Positions 1 through 8,458 of a DNA stretch of 64,000 nt are shown here, piece after piece. Within the stretch, counting starts at the first letter, position 1, and every line of letters starts with the position of its first letter. The notes below the pieces were generated by a model, which was given only the letters and a program-made list of their open reading frames with translations, made no database searches and was not told the origin of the DNA. Source of the DNA: Paenibacillaceae bacterium (GTDB lineage: Bacteria > Bacillota > Bacilli > Paenibacillales > Paenibacillaceae); NCBI GenBank assembly GCA_900766135.1, contig CAAFUF010000029.1:62001-126000 (forward strand), in the 5' to 3' direction. Position numbers and translations under genes: made by a program.

Positions 1-1245
1 CTCATCCAGCGTCAGGCAGGCTCCGTGTTTGACGACCTGTTTACCGTTCACCCATACATGCTCCACGTCTTTGGGTCCAGCGGAATAAACGGTGTGGGAG
101 ATGAAATCCGTTTTCGGCAGGAAATGGGCTTGCTCCGTATTCAAGGCGATGAAATCCGCCTTCATGCCGGCGGCAAGCTTCCCGATATTCGGCAAAAAGA
201 CCGATTTCGCGCCGTATTCCGTCCCCATCTTGAGCGCTTCGAGCGCCGGAACCGCCGTTGGATCGCCGGATACGCCTTTATGAATCAGCGCGGTCAAGCG
301 AATCTCCTCCAGCATGTCCAGGTTATTGTTGCTGGCTGCACCGTCCGTACCCAGCGATACGACGACGCCTTTTTTCAACAGTTCCGGAACGCGGGCTACA
401 CCGCTGGCCAGCTTCAGGTTGCTGCCCGGGTTATGCGAGATAGCAACGCGATGTGCGGCCAAGACGTCGATTTCTTCGTCTGTCAAATGCACGGCATGGG
501 CGAGCAGCGTCGGGCGAGAGAACATCCCCAGCTTTCGCAGATGCTCTACCGGGCGAACGCCGTAATCGTTCACGTTCTGCTCCACTTCGGCGCGCGTCTC
601 CGACATGTGCGTATGCATCGGCAGGTCCAGGTCATGCGCGGCTTGAACGAATTTCTCGATGAAAGCCGGCGGACAAGTGTATGGCGCATGCGGCGACATC
701 ATCGTGGTGATGCGGCCTTCTGCCTTGCCGTGCCAGTTCCGGGCAAAAGCGATAGCTTCTTTCAGCTTGTGCTCCTGCTCCTCCGGGGAGCACAACCCAA
801 TTGCCCCGCGCATCAGGACGGCGCGAATGCCGGATTCCTCCACGACCTTGGCCACTTCATCCATGTGATCGTACATATCCAGGAACGTGGTGGTACCGCC
901 CTTGAGCATTTCCAGTACGGACAACGCTGTTCCGGCGTAAACATTAGCGGCGGTAAACTTGGCTTCCATCGGCCACATTTTTTCCTGCAGCCAGGTTTGC
1001 AGCACCATATCATCCCCGTAGCCGCGCAGCAGCGACATCGCCGCATGGCCGTGAGTATTGATCAGTCCCGGCAGGAACAATAATCCTTTGCCGTCAAACG
1101 TCTCGGCGCCTTCCACGCCTTCCGGGCGTTCCTCGCCGATATAGGTGATCATGTCGCCTTCAACGAGCATATATCCGTGAATTACGGGACGATCCGTTTC
1201 CATTACGGCAAACGTCCCGTTCTTGATTAACCATTTACGACTCAT
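1..1245 (-). CDS. mtaD: 5-methylthioadenosine/S-adenosylhomocysteine deaminase family amidohydrolase (C-terminus cut by window edge)
   Basis: About 415 residues are visible; the C-terminal end lies beyond the left edge. The reading frame shows the amidohydrolase metal motif NTHGH near residues 63-67, then HTHMSE, a further metal His in LAHAVHLTDEE, HNPGSNLKL and the LGTDGAASNN aspartate region. This order is typical of the MtaD/SAH deaminase group, zinc enzymes that deaminate 5'-methylthioadenosine or S-adenosylhomocysteine in the methionine salvage network. The ATG overlaps the rex stop by four bases (ATGA), so it is probably translated with rex. Related amidohydrolases (guanine or chlorohydrolase type) cannot be fully excluded by motifs alone. 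Confidence 0.85.
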   Translation of the reverse strand, partial: MSRKWLIKNGTFAVMETDRPVIHGYMLVEGDMITYIGEERPEGVEGAETFDGKGLLFLPGLINTHGHAAMSLLRGYGDDMVLQTWLQEKMWPMEAKFTAANVYAGTALSVLEMLKGGTTTFLDMYDHMDEVAKVVEESGIRAVLMRGAIGLCSPEEQEHKLKEAIAFARNWHGKAEGRITTMMSPHAPYTCPPAFIEKFVQAAHDLDLPMHTHMSETRAEVEQNVNDYGVRPVEHLRKLGMFSRPTLLAHAVHLTDEEIDVLAAHRVAISHNPGSNLKLASGVARVPELLKKGVVVSLGTDGAASNNNLDMLEEIRLTALIHKGVSGDPTAVPALEALKMGTEYGAKSVFLPNIGKLAAGMKADFIALNTEQAHFLPKTDFISHTVYSAGPKDVEHVWVNGKQVVKHGACLTLDE

Positions 1246-1886
1246 AACGTGGCTTGTTCCTTTCCGTCCTCCAAGTAATACGCCAAGCTGAGCAGATCCG
1301 TAGTGAAATCGGCCGCATGAATCCGCACTTCCGGCGGTACCTTCAAGATGGTCGGCGCGAAATTCAGGATCGCCCCGATGCCGGCTTTCACCAGTTCGTC
1401 CGCAACCCGCTGAGCTTCCGTATCCGGTACCGTGATGATGCCGATGCGGATATTTTTCGCCCGGACCGTCTCCACCAGCTCCTCGATCGGTTGAATCGTG
1501 ATGTTGTTGATTTGAGTGCCGATCTTGGCAGGCGAAGCGTCGAACACCGCGACGATTTTCATATTATCCTTCAAATAAGCATTATAATTCGAAAGAGCTT
1601 GGCCCAGATTACCGGCGCCGATCAGCGCGACGTTAATCTGCTGGTCCAGATTGAGAATTTGTTGGATCTTCTCGATCAAATAAGCAACGTCGTACCCGAT
1701 CCCTTTCCGGCCGAAATCGCCGAAATACGCCAAATCCTTACGGATTTGGGCGGGATTCAGATCCAGCTTTTGCCCGAGCTCCTGCGAGGACACCGTCGGA
1801 ACCTCCCGGCGGCTGAGTTCGTTCAAGAAACGCAGGTAAACCGGCAGTCTGCGGACGACGGCGTCCGAAATTTTTTCTGACTTCAT
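1242..1886 (-). CDS. rex: Redox-sensing transcriptional repressor Rex
   Basis: A 214-residue protein with an N-terminal winged helix (ELGQKLDLNPAQIRKDLAYF, about residues 35-54) followed by a Rossmann fold with VALIGAGNLGQAL. Rex binds NADH/NAD+ and represses fermentation and respiratory genes when NADH is low. An in-frame upstream start at 1910 exists, but the ATG at 1886 has a GGGGG Shine-Dalgarno sequence about ten bases away and gives the usual MKSEKISDAVV start. It lies 42 bp from dinG and overlaps the next gene. The window also holds a Rex-like palindrome before qcrABC. Confidence 0.95.
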   Translation of the reverse strand: MKSEKISDAVVRRLPVYLRFLNELSRREVPTVSSQELGQKLDLNPAQIRKDLAYFGDFGRKGIGYDVAYLIEKIQQILNLDQQINVALIGAGNLGQALSNYNAYLKDNMKIVAVFDASPAKIGTQINNITIQPIEELVETVRAKNIRIGIITVPDTEAQRVADELVKAGIGAILNFAPTILKVPPEVRIHAADFTTDLLSLAYYLEDGKEQATL

Positions 1887-1928
1887 GCTTCGTTTCCCCC
1901 TATTCTTCAATGCGTTTAATGAAGCGGT

Positions 1929-4784
1929 TTAGGCTTCGGGATTCAACCATTCCGAGATGCGCGGCACCATTTGATTCATCGGCATATGCTCCATCTTCGG
2001 TCCGGGCAAAGAATATAAGAAATATTTCCCGTAGTAGGATTCCAAGATGCGGGTATCATAAACGATCACGATGCCGCGGTCCTGCGACGAGCGGACGAGC
2101 CGCCCGAACCCTTGTTTGAAGCGGATGACCGCTTGCGGGACGGACAGCTTCATGAACGGATTTTTCTTCTCCCGCTGCAGGCGTTCGCTCTTGGCTTCCA
2201 CGAGCGGGTGGTTCGGCGGTTGAAAAGGCAGGCGAACGATCGCCAAGCTCGTCAGCGCCTCGCCCGGGATATCCACCCCTTCCCAGAAGCTGCTCGTCCC
2301 GAGCAGTACGGATGCGTTCTGGCCCTGGAACCGCCGGGTCAGCTTGGTTCGGCTTCCGCTGTCCATCCCTTGCCCGATGACGGTAATCCCCTGCGCAGAG
2401 AGCAACTCCTTCAGCGGGTCATAAACCTGTCTAAGCATCCGGTAGGACGTAAACAACACCAGCATGCGGCCTTGGGTTGCCACTGCGGCATCCGCCAGCG
2501 ACTGCACCAAGGTTTGAATGAAGTGGTCGTCCCCCACGCTGCCCTTTACGCTCGGAAAATCGCGCGGAATGACCAGCAACGCCTGATCCCGGTAATTAAA
2601 CGGCGAGGGCAGCATCGCCGTGATCAGCCGTTCCTCCTCCGCCGCCTCCGTCAATCCCAACTGCTCGATCATATATTGGAACGACTTATCGACCGACAAA
2701 GTCGCGGACGTCATGACGACGCTCTTTTTCCGGTCGAAGAAAAATTCCTTCAACTGGGCGCTGACGTCGATCGGCACCGCGTACATTTGCAGCGATCGGC
2801 TGCGATAGTTCCCGTTGGCTTCCATCCAATAGACGGTGTCTTCGCTCTCCAGCTTCATGAAGAATCGCAGCGCTTCCCGTTCTCCGGCCAAATCCTTGAA
2901 CAAGCCGCTGATATCGGTCAGCAGGCTCTCCGCCGCGTAGTCGTCCTGCTCCTCCCGAATTTCGGAGAGGAGGCGATCCCCTTTTCGAAGCACGTCGCCC
3001 AGCCCCACGTAAATTTGGTTCTCAAGTGCGGTCAACGTCTCCCAATCTTTTGGCTTTCGAGCCGGCAGCAGCCGATACACGAATTGCCCGGGATCGCCGG
3101 GAGCCGCATCGCTGCGATCCGGCATCAAGCTGAACAGCAGCTCGCTGAGCTTGTCCCAGCTCTCCTTCACATCCACCAGCGTTGGATAAATGCCATCGAT
3201 GACCGAACACCATTCCGTTGCTTTCTCCGCGGCCGACGCCTCAAGCGAGCCCCGGAGGTTGGCCAGCTGTCCCGTCTTGCTGTCTTTGAACAGCCGGGTC
3301 AGCGTATGGACGACCGTAAAATACTTCATATGAATCCCCAGATGCTTGCCAGCCACATCCTCCAAATGATGCGCTTCATCGATGACCAGCCGCTCGTAAC
3401 CCGGCAGCAGCTGATGACCGGCCTGGATGTCCGTAAACAATTTCGAGTGGTTCGTAATAACCACGTCCGCCACTCCGGCTTCATGTTTCGCGCGATGATA
3501 GAAGCATTTGCGGAACCAGGGGCAGGATCGGCCCAGGCAGGAATCCGATTCACTGGCCACCGTCTCCCAAAAATCACCGCCGCGATTTCCGAGATTCAGC
3601 TCTTCGTCGTCGCCGCTTTCCGTTTGCGTTAGCCATACGACCATTTGCGCGGCCGTCATCACCTCTTCTTTGGGTGTCGCGAAATCTTTCCTATTCATTT
3701 TATGTTCAAATTTGCGCAAGCACAAATAATGCTGCCTTCCTTTAAATACGGCTGCGCGGAAAGGAAATGGCACGACCTCCGTCAATAACGGCACGTCGCG
3801 CTCCCGCAGCTGCTCCTGCAGGTTGATGGTGTGCGTGCTGACCATGACCTTCTCTTCGTTTTTGACGCTGTGGTAAATGGCCGGCAGCAGGTACCCCAGG
3901 GATTTCCCGGTCCCCGTCCCCGCTTCGACGAGCAAATGCTTGTCATCCTCAAAAGCCCGCATGACCTCATTGAGCATCATATTCTGGGCTTCCCGCTCCT
4001 CATACTGCGGCAAACGCTCCCGCAGACGTTCCCGAACCTGCTCCATGAACTGCTCGAACGTCACGTCCGCCAGCGGATTTCGATCCGCGTTGTCCCTTGG
4101 CGCTTCGATGTCCAGCCAATCCTCCACCTGCAGGGCGAATTGACGATAGTACACGTACCCGTCTTCGCTTGGCATCGCCTCGCGTTCCTTCTCCTGCACC
4201 ATCGCATCGAAAAACCAGCCCAAATCGCTGTCCTCGCCGGCAAACAGATCGGCCAGCCGCTGTAAGGTCAAGAGGGGCAGTTGGGCGCATTCCTCCAGGC
4301 ATTTCAGGAAAATGAGCGCCGTCGCCAGCGCGTCGCTATCTGCCTGGTGCGGACGGTCATGCTCCACTTCGAACTCCGCGGCCACCAAACCCAGCTGATA
4401 GGAAGTGATCGAAGGAAACAGGATTTTCAAGAAATCCATCGTATCCAGGATGCGGCCGGTAAACGGCAAATACCCTGTTTTGTCCAAAGCGCTTTGCAGG
4501 TAGTTAAAATCAAACGCTACATTGTGCCCGACCAAGACGACGTCGTTCAGGAGCGGAACCATCTCCACCATCACTTCGTCCAGTTCCGGCGCATCCTTGA
4601 CGTCCTCCTCGGTAATTCCCGTCAATCCCGTAATAAACGGGGGAATCGGAACACCCGGTTTGACGAAGGAACGGTAGACCTGCGAAATCGTCTTATCCGG
4701 TTCTATAATGGCAAGTCCCACTTGAATAATTTCATCGGAGGACTGGTTACCCGTCGTTTCAAAATCAAGCACCGCATATTTCAT
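1929..4784 (-). CDS. dinG: DinG-type helicase with N-terminal 3'-5' exonuclease domain
   Basis: 951 residues in two parts. Residues 1-165 are a DnaQ-like exonuclease with DFETTG (7-12), HNVAFDFNY (88-96) and HQADSDA (146-152). The rest is an XPD/DinG superfamily 2 helicase with AGTGTGKS (288-295) and DEAH (469-472). Four cysteines at about 355, 416, 421 and 427 fit the iron-sulfur pattern of E. coli DinG (the last three spaced C-x4-C-x5-C). The family acts on recombination and replication intermediates, and B. subtilis also has dinG downstream of panD. Here a TPR gene and repeats separate them. A fold of this type with both a nuclease and an intact metal-binding pattern is discussed in the findings. 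Confidence 0.93.
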   Translation of the reverse strand: MKYAVLDFETTGNQSSDEIIQVGLAIIEPDKTISQVYRSFVKPGVPIPPFITGLTGITEEDVKDAPELDEVMVEMVPLLNDVVLVGHNVAFDFNYLQSALDKTGYLPFTGRILDTMDFLKILFPSITSYQLGLVAAEFEVEHDRPHQADSDALATALIFLKCLEECAQLPLLTLQRLADLFAGEDSDLGWFFDAMVQEKEREAMPSEDGYVYYRQFALQVEDWLDIEAPRDNADRNPLADVTFEQFMEQVRERLRERLPQYEEREAQNMMLNEVMRAFEDDKHLLVEAGTGTGKSLGYLLPAIYHSVKNEEKVMVSTHTINLQEQLRERDVPLLTEVVPFPFRAAVFKGRQHYLCLRKFEHKMNRKDFATPKEEVMTAAQMVVWLTQTESGDDEELNLGNRGGDFWETVASESDSCLGRSCPWFRKCFYHRAKHEAGVADVVITNHSKLFTDIQAGHQLLPGYERLVIDEAHHLEDVAGKHLGIHMKYFTVVHTLTRLFKDSKTGQLANLRGSLEASAAEKATEWCSVIDGIYPTLVDVKESWDKLSELLFSLMPDRSDAAPGDPGQFVYRLLPARKPKDWETLTALENQIYVGLGDVLRKGDRLLSEIREEQDDYAAESLLTDISGLFKDLAGEREALRFFMKLESEDTVYWMEANGNYRSRSLQMYAVPIDVSAQLKEFFFDRKKSVVMTSATLSVDKSFQYMIEQLGLTEAAEEERLITAMLPSPFNYRDQALLVIPRDFPSVKGSVGDDHFIQTLVQSLADAAVATQGRMLVLFTSYRMLRQVYDPLKELLSAQGITVIGQGMDSGSRTKLTRRFQGQNASVLLGTSSFWEGVDIPGEALTSLAIVRLPFQPPNHPLVEAKSERLQREKKNPFMKLSVPQAVIRFKQGFGRLVRSSQDRGIVIVYDTRILESYYGKYFLYSLPGPKMEHMPMNQMVPRISEWLNPEA

Positions 4785-4879
4785 TGCTATTTGTAGTCCC
4801 TTTCATTCCAGTCTCTTTACAGCATAACAGAAGATAAACGATTTGAAAATTAATACAAACGGTATCTGTAATAAAAATC

Positions 4880-4929
4880 ACAAAACAAAACAAGCGATGC
4901 GCCGCTTTAAGCGGGAATTCGCATCGCTT
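4880..4929 (-). terminator. Rho-independent terminator after the TPR gene
   Basis: On the minus strand a 10-bp stem (AAGCGATGCG with CGCATCGCTT) encloses a second small stem CCGCTTTAAAGCGG and is followed by GTTTTGTTTTG. It lies about 40 bp beyond the stop at 4971 and before the dinG start. Confidence 0.8.
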
Positions 4930-4970
4930 CCTGAACCAAACCGTTAATAAGTGCGATCATCCGATAAAAC

Positions 4971-5603
4971 CTACAATAACGAAGTCAGCTCCGGGCCGTA
5001 ATGAAGCTTTCCCGTGCTATGCGTGCAAGCCTCCAAATTGGCTAGAGGCTCGGGCAAGGACGGATCGCTGTGATGAGCCAATTTGAAGTACTCTTTTGCT
5101 TTGACAAAAACGCCTTTTTGCGCTTCAATGCACCCGAGCGCATTATAAATGATCGAACGAAGCCGCTTGTTCTTTGCTTTCTCCAGCACCAGCCAGAACT
5201 GCTTGGCTGCTTTCTCGGTTTGCTCCAGATGCAGGTGGCACATTCCCAGATAAGTCCGGGCCAGCACGCTGTCCGGAAACTGCTGCATGACCAGCTCAAA
5301 CTGCGCTAAAGCCTGGGGAAACATCAGCAGCTTGTAATACCCTTGCCCCTTGACGAAGGTGGGGGCATCCAGTTCCGGAAGATCGGGCGTCTCCCGGGTC
5401 TCCAGGCTCCCGAACGCATGGCGCAAATAGCCCATTTTCTCCTCGAAGCACAGCCATTCCTCGATGATGCCGTCGCTCATGTGCTGAAGCAGGCTCCATT
5501 TCTTTGCCAGTTCCTGCTTTTGAGCGTTGCCGGCCATGGGATACTTCCGTGTGATTTCGTCCAACATCTCATTCATTTCCGCAAACACATGCTGAAACAT
5601 CAT
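4971..5603 (-). CDS. Tetratricopeptide-repeat protein, function unknown
   Basis: 210 residues. The C-terminal half has TPR-like helix pairs: YYKLLMFPQALAQFELVMQQ with PDSVLARTYLGMCHLHLEQ, then AKQFWLVLEKAKN and AIEAQKG...AKEYFKLAHHSDPSLPEPLANL. The N-terminal half is helical and charged. TPRs usually bind other proteins, but no partner is evident. The start is chosen at the ATG six bases after GGGGGG; an upstream in-frame ATG at 5651 lacks a ribosome site. It sits between panD and dinG, which are close neighbours in B. subtilis, and has its own terminator, so it looks like an insertion into that order. Confidence 0.75.
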   Translation of the reverse strand: MMFQHVFAEMNEMLDEITRKYPMAGNAQKQELAKKWSLLQHMSDGIIEEWLCFEEKMGYLRHAFGSLETRETPDLPELDAPTFVKGQGYYKLLMFPQALAQFELVMQQFPDSVLARTYLGMCHLHLEQTEKAAKQFWLVLEKAKNKRLRSIIYNALGCIEAQKGVFVKAKEYFKLAHHSDPSLPEPLANLEACTHSTGKLHYGPELTSLL

Positions 5604-5705
5604 TCGCATCCCCCCAAACGAAAATGAAATCAGTCCGAGCCTTACGTTCATTTTTTGTTTCGCGGGCGGATTTCATTCCCGCAGGGAGGAATTACACTTT
5701 ATGAA

Positions 5706-5810
5706 GAGGCTACGTGAGCACACGGAGGGCCCGGCTGAATTCAAGATTCGACGCCGAGCCCCTTCCCGAGTTCCCTTCGTGATCCGAAGATGGCTTTTTG
5801 AACTACCCTT
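5706..5810 (+). repeat. 3'-half copy of the ~178-bp structured repeat
   Basis: This 105-bp segment matches bases 5891-5994 of the adjacent full copy, differing by one extra C near the end. It starts at GAGGCTACGTGAGC and ends at GAACTACCCTT. Its last bases and the first bases of the next copy form an inverted repeat across the junction. The remaining gap from 5604 to 5705 holds only the upstream region of the TPR gene. Confidence 0.85.
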
Positions 5811-5816
5811 CCAATG

Positions 5817-5994
5817 AAGGTTCAAAAAGGCAGGTTCGGAGCACCAAGAAGGTTGGATGAAGCTTGGGACCGAGTAGCGCAGCGTAGCTGGAGGCTACGT
5901 GAGCACACGGAGGGCCCGGCTGAATTCAAGATTCGACGCCGAGCCCCTTCCCGAGTTCCCTTCGTGATCCGAAGATGGCTTTTTGAACTACCTT
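5817..5994 (+). repeat. Full copy (178 bp) of structured dispersed repeat with terminal inverted repeats
   Basis: Left end AAGGTTCAAAAAG and right end CTTTTTGAACTACCTT are inverted repeats. Inside are a small hairpin (CGTAGC-TGGAG-GCTACG) and a second (GGCCCGGC...GCCGAGCC with inner GAATT/GATTC). The right end stops two bases before the panD stop codon. Related copies lie at 36730-36908 and 63168-63344, with shorter or degraded ones at 5706, 36632, 50448 and 58657. No transposase is encoded. Either a MITE-like element or a structured 3'-UTR element would fit. Confidence 0.85.
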
Positions 5995-5996
5995 AT

Positions 5997-6380
5997 TTAG
6001 CGGATCATAGCGTGGAGTTCTTGATGCGCCTTCTCCACCGGCTTATTGTTCTCATCGACGAACACGACCGTTGGTTTATGGCTGCGAACCTCTTCCGCCG
6101 ACAATTGTGCATAAGAAATGATGATGACGCTATCTCCCGGTTGAACAAGGCGGGCTGCCGCGCCGTTTAGGCATATGACGCCGCTGCCGCGAGGCCCCGG
6201 AATCACGTAAGTCTCCAGGCGGGCACCGTTATTATTGTTTACGATTTGCACCTTCTCATTCTCCAACAGATCGGAAGCCTCCATCAAATCCTCATCGATC
6301 GTGATGCTGCCGACATAATTCAAATTGGCTTCCGTCACCGTCGCACGGTGAATTTTCGATTTCATCATCGTTCTATACAT
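5997..6380 (-). CDS. panD: Aspartate 1-decarboxylase precursor
   Basis: 127 residues, the usual family length. The YVGSITID segment (about residues 22-29) contains the Gly-Ser bond that self-cleaves to create the pyruvoyl cofactor. The enzyme makes beta-alanine from aspartate for pantothenate. It is last in panB-panC-panD; its ATG overlaps the panC stop by one base, and AAGGTG lies nine bases upstream. A structured repeat abuts its stop. Confidence 0.97.
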   Translation of the reverse strand: MYRTMMKSKIHRATVTEANLNYVGSITIDEDLMEASDLLENEKVQIVNNNNGARLETYVIPGPRGSGVICLNGAAARLVQPGDSVIIISYAQLSAEEVRSHKPTVVFVDENNKPVEKAHQELHAMIR

Positions 6381-7282
6381 TAGTCATTCACCTTCTTCGT
6401 TAAAATAACGTTATCGATCAGACGGGTGTTCCCGAATTTCACGGCAACGGCGATCAGCACGTCGCTCCGGCGTCCGGCGACGTCGATCCGATCTCCGCCA
6501 CTCAGCGGGGACAGTCCCGGAAAATCGACAATCTCCACGTAATCGATCACGGCAAGCGGTTCAGCGCCAATCGTATCGCGCAGTTCGGCAAGCACCTCTC
6601 CTGCGGTCGCGTTGGCTTCCGTCTCCGCCTTAGCCTGAGCCGCTAGCAGGCAACGCGACAGGACAAGCGCCGCCCGACGCTCTTCCGCACTCAGGTATAC
6701 GTTGCGGGAACTAAGCGCAAGGCCATCGGCCTCCCGCACAATTGGACATGGGATGATCTCGACATCAAGGTTCAAGTCCAATACCATTTGCGCGATGACC
6801 GCCACTTGTTGGGCGTCCTTTTGCCCGAAATAAGCCCGGTCCGGCTGCACGATATGCAGCAGTTTGCCGACGACGGTCGTCACGCCATCGAAGTGGCCCG
6901 GCCGCGACGCGCCGCACAAGACGTCCGTCAAACCGGCGACCTTAATCTTCGTTCGGGTCGGTTGCGGATACATCTCTTCAACGCTAGGCAGAAAGACGAA
7001 ATCTACGCCCTCCCGCTCGGCCAAGGCCAGGTCTTTCTCAGGATCGCGGGGATATCGCTCAAAATCCTCATTGGGCCCGAACTGGATCGGGTTGACGAAA
7101 ATGCTCAGCACCACCAGGTCGTTCTCCGCCCGCGCTTTCCGCAGCAGGCTGGCATGACCTTCGTGCAAGAAGCCCATCGTCGGGACGAGGGCGATTTTGA
7201 TATGTTTTCCACTTCTTGCCGCCGTGAACCGGGCTTCCTTCAGCTGTTCACGAAGCGGGAGTATCTTCGTAAAGGTCATCAT
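6380..7282 (-). CDS. panC: Pantothenate synthetase
   Basis: 300 residues. PTMGFLHEGH (about residues 34-43) is the HIGH-type nucleotide-binding motif, and LSSRNVYLS is the second conserved active-site segment. The enzyme joins pantoate and beta-alanine using ATP. The first of two adjacent ATG codons overlaps the panB stop in an ATGA arrangement, indicating translational coupling. Confidence 0.97.
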   Translation of the reverse strand: MMTFTKILPLREQLKEARFTAARSGKHIKIALVPTMGFLHEGHASLLRKARAENDLVVLSIFVNPIQFGPNEDFERYPRDPEKDLALAEREGVDFVFLPSVEEMYPQPTRTKIKVAGLTDVLCGASRPGHFDGVTTVVGKLLHIVQPDRAYFGQKDAQQVAVIAQMVLDLNLDVEIIPCPIVREADGLALSSRNVYLSAEERRAALVLSRCLLAAQAKAETEANATAGEVLAELRDTIGAEPLAVIDYVEIVDFPGLSPLSGGDRIDVAGRRSDVLIAVAVKFGNTRLIDNVILTKKVND

Positions 7283-8157
7283 GACCGGACTTCCACCTTT
7301 CCTTTACCGTACAGCGTGCCCAGCGATTCCTGCACGCCTTGATCCGCGCGGAAGACATGCTCCTCCGCCGGGAACGAGCGGTTTTTGACATCGGCGACGT
7401 ATTCCGAAATGCCGCGGCGCACCTGCGCCCCGAGATCGGCATACGTTTTGACGAACCGTTTGTCCCGGTAATCCGCGGTGTATTTCAACACATCGTGATA
7501 CACCAGCACCTGTCCGTCGCAGCCGCGTCCTGCCCCGATGCCGATGGTCGGAATGCTCAGCTCTCGCGAGATCGCCGTCGCCACCTCTTCGGTGACCAGC
7601 TCCAGCACGATGCCAAAGGCGCCGGCGCGTTCCAGTGCTTTGGCATCCTCCATCAGCCGTTTGGCGTCCGCAGCATCCTTGCCCTGCACCCGGTAACCGC
7701 CGATTTGATTGACCGACTGCGGCGTCAACCCGATGTGTCCCAGTACAGGAACGCCAGCTTGAACGATGGCCTTCACGGCCCCGGCAATCTCCGCGCCGCC
7801 TTCCATTTTAACGGCGTGGGCATGGCCTTCCTGCATCAAGCGGCGGACGTTCCGCAAGGTTTCGTCGATGCTTCCGTGATATGTCATAAACGGCATATCG
7901 GTGACGATGAACGTATGCTGCGCTCCGCGTGCCACCGAACGGGAATGGTACACCATATCGTCCAGCGTCACGGGAATCGTCGAATCATACCCAAGGACTA
8001 CGTTCCCCAGGGAGTCGCCGACCAGCAGCAGATCCGCACCCGCTTCCTCGGCCAGTTGGGCCGACGGATAGTCGTATGCGGTGATCATGGCCAACGGGAT
8101 GCCGTCCTGTTTCATCTTTTTCATTTTTACGATATTCAATGCTTGTTTACCTGCCAT
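7279..8157 (-). CDS. panB: 3-methyl-2-oxobutanoate hydroxymethyltransferase
   Basis: 292 residues from the chosen ATG, which lies nine bases after AAGGAG; upstream in-frame starts at 8166 and 8214 have poor spacing. Motifs include GDSLGNVVLGYDST, HIGLTPQSVNQIGGY and GAGRGCDGQVLVYHD. PanB adds a hydroxymethyl group from methylene-tetrahydrofolate to 2-oxoisovalerate, the direct precursor of valine, giving ketopantoate. It heads panBCD and is preceded by a 270-nt leader with a leader peptide and terminator. Confidence 0.97.
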   Translation of the reverse strand: MAGKQALNIVKMKKMKQDGIPLAMITAYDYPSAQLAEEAGADLLLVGDSLGNVVLGYDSTIPVTLDDMVYHSRSVARGAQHTFIVTDMPFMTYHGSIDETLRNVRRLMQEGHAHAVKMEGGAEIAGAVKAIVQAGVPVLGHIGLTPQSVNQIGGYRVQGKDAADAKRLMEDAKALERAGAFGIVLELVTEEVATAISRELSIPTIGIGAGRGCDGQVLVYHDVLKYTADYRDKRFVKTYADLGAQVRRGISEYVADVKNRSFPAEEHVFRADQGVQESLGTLYGKGKVEVRS

Positions 8158-8211
8158 TTGATCCATCTCCTTCGGTTTAAGGATGCGCGAGCCCTGAAAA
8201 AACGCGCACAA

Positions 8212-8244
8212 CAAAAAAACCTTTTAGTTTGGCACTAAAAAGGT
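8212..8244 (-). terminator. Attenuator terminator in the panB leader
   Basis: Minus-strand stem ACCTTTTTAGT with ACTAAAAGGT around a GCCAA loop is followed by a run of seven T. It stands about 55 bp before the panB ATG and downstream of the birA stop at 8459, so it would stop transcripts before panB. A second small stem (TGCGCG with CGCGCA) follows it. Confidence 0.8.
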
Positions 8245-8344
8245 CCGAAGTCCAAAGAAGAGTCCATTCCTCGTTCTCCTGTCTCGGTCCTTCTTACGGC
8301 TCAGAGCAGAATCCAACGCAACTTGATGGTGATTGATCAACAAG

Positions 8345-8410
8345 TCAGACGACTTGATGAACTTTCACTTTCATACCTCCGACGAGCGCCCGGAGTGCCG
8401 TTCGGAACAT
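8345..8410 (-). CDS. Putative 21-residue valine-rich leader peptide of panBCD
   Basis: The ATG at 8410 has AGGAGG eleven bases upstream, and the frame runs 21 codons to TGA. The C-terminal part reads MKVKVHQVV; five of 21 residues are valine and the last two codons are GTC GTC. The final codons lie in the 5' arm of a hairpin (ATCAAGTC with GACTTG-T-TGAT), and a second ATCAAGT copy follows, so the middle segment could pair with either. A downstream terminator precedes panB. This is the layout of ribosome-mediated attenuation, but expression of the peptide is inferred. Confidence 0.5.
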   Translation of the reverse strand: MFRTALRALVGGMKVKVHQVV

Positions 8411-8433
8411 AGCCGATACCGCCTCCTGTGCTC

Positions 8434-8442
8434 AGTATAACA
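8434..8442 (-). promoter_or_regulatory. Extended -10 promoter before the panB leader
   Basis: The minus strand reads TGTTATACT, a TG-N-TATACT extended -10 element, with no good -35. Transcription would start near 8427, just before the leader peptide ribosome site. Confidence 0.5.
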
Positions 8443-8458
8443 AATTACGTTTGCTTTT

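Noticed and set aside
2112..3632. 506-codon plus-strand frame opposite dinG
   Set aside because: It is the complement of a gene with intact helicase motifs.
5706..5994. Insertion sequence
   Set aside because: Inverted ends exist, but no transposase or target-site duplication is visible; kept as a repeat.
8212..8442. T-box riboswitch before panB
   Set aside because: No AGGGUGGNACCGCG-like element or specifier loop could be found.
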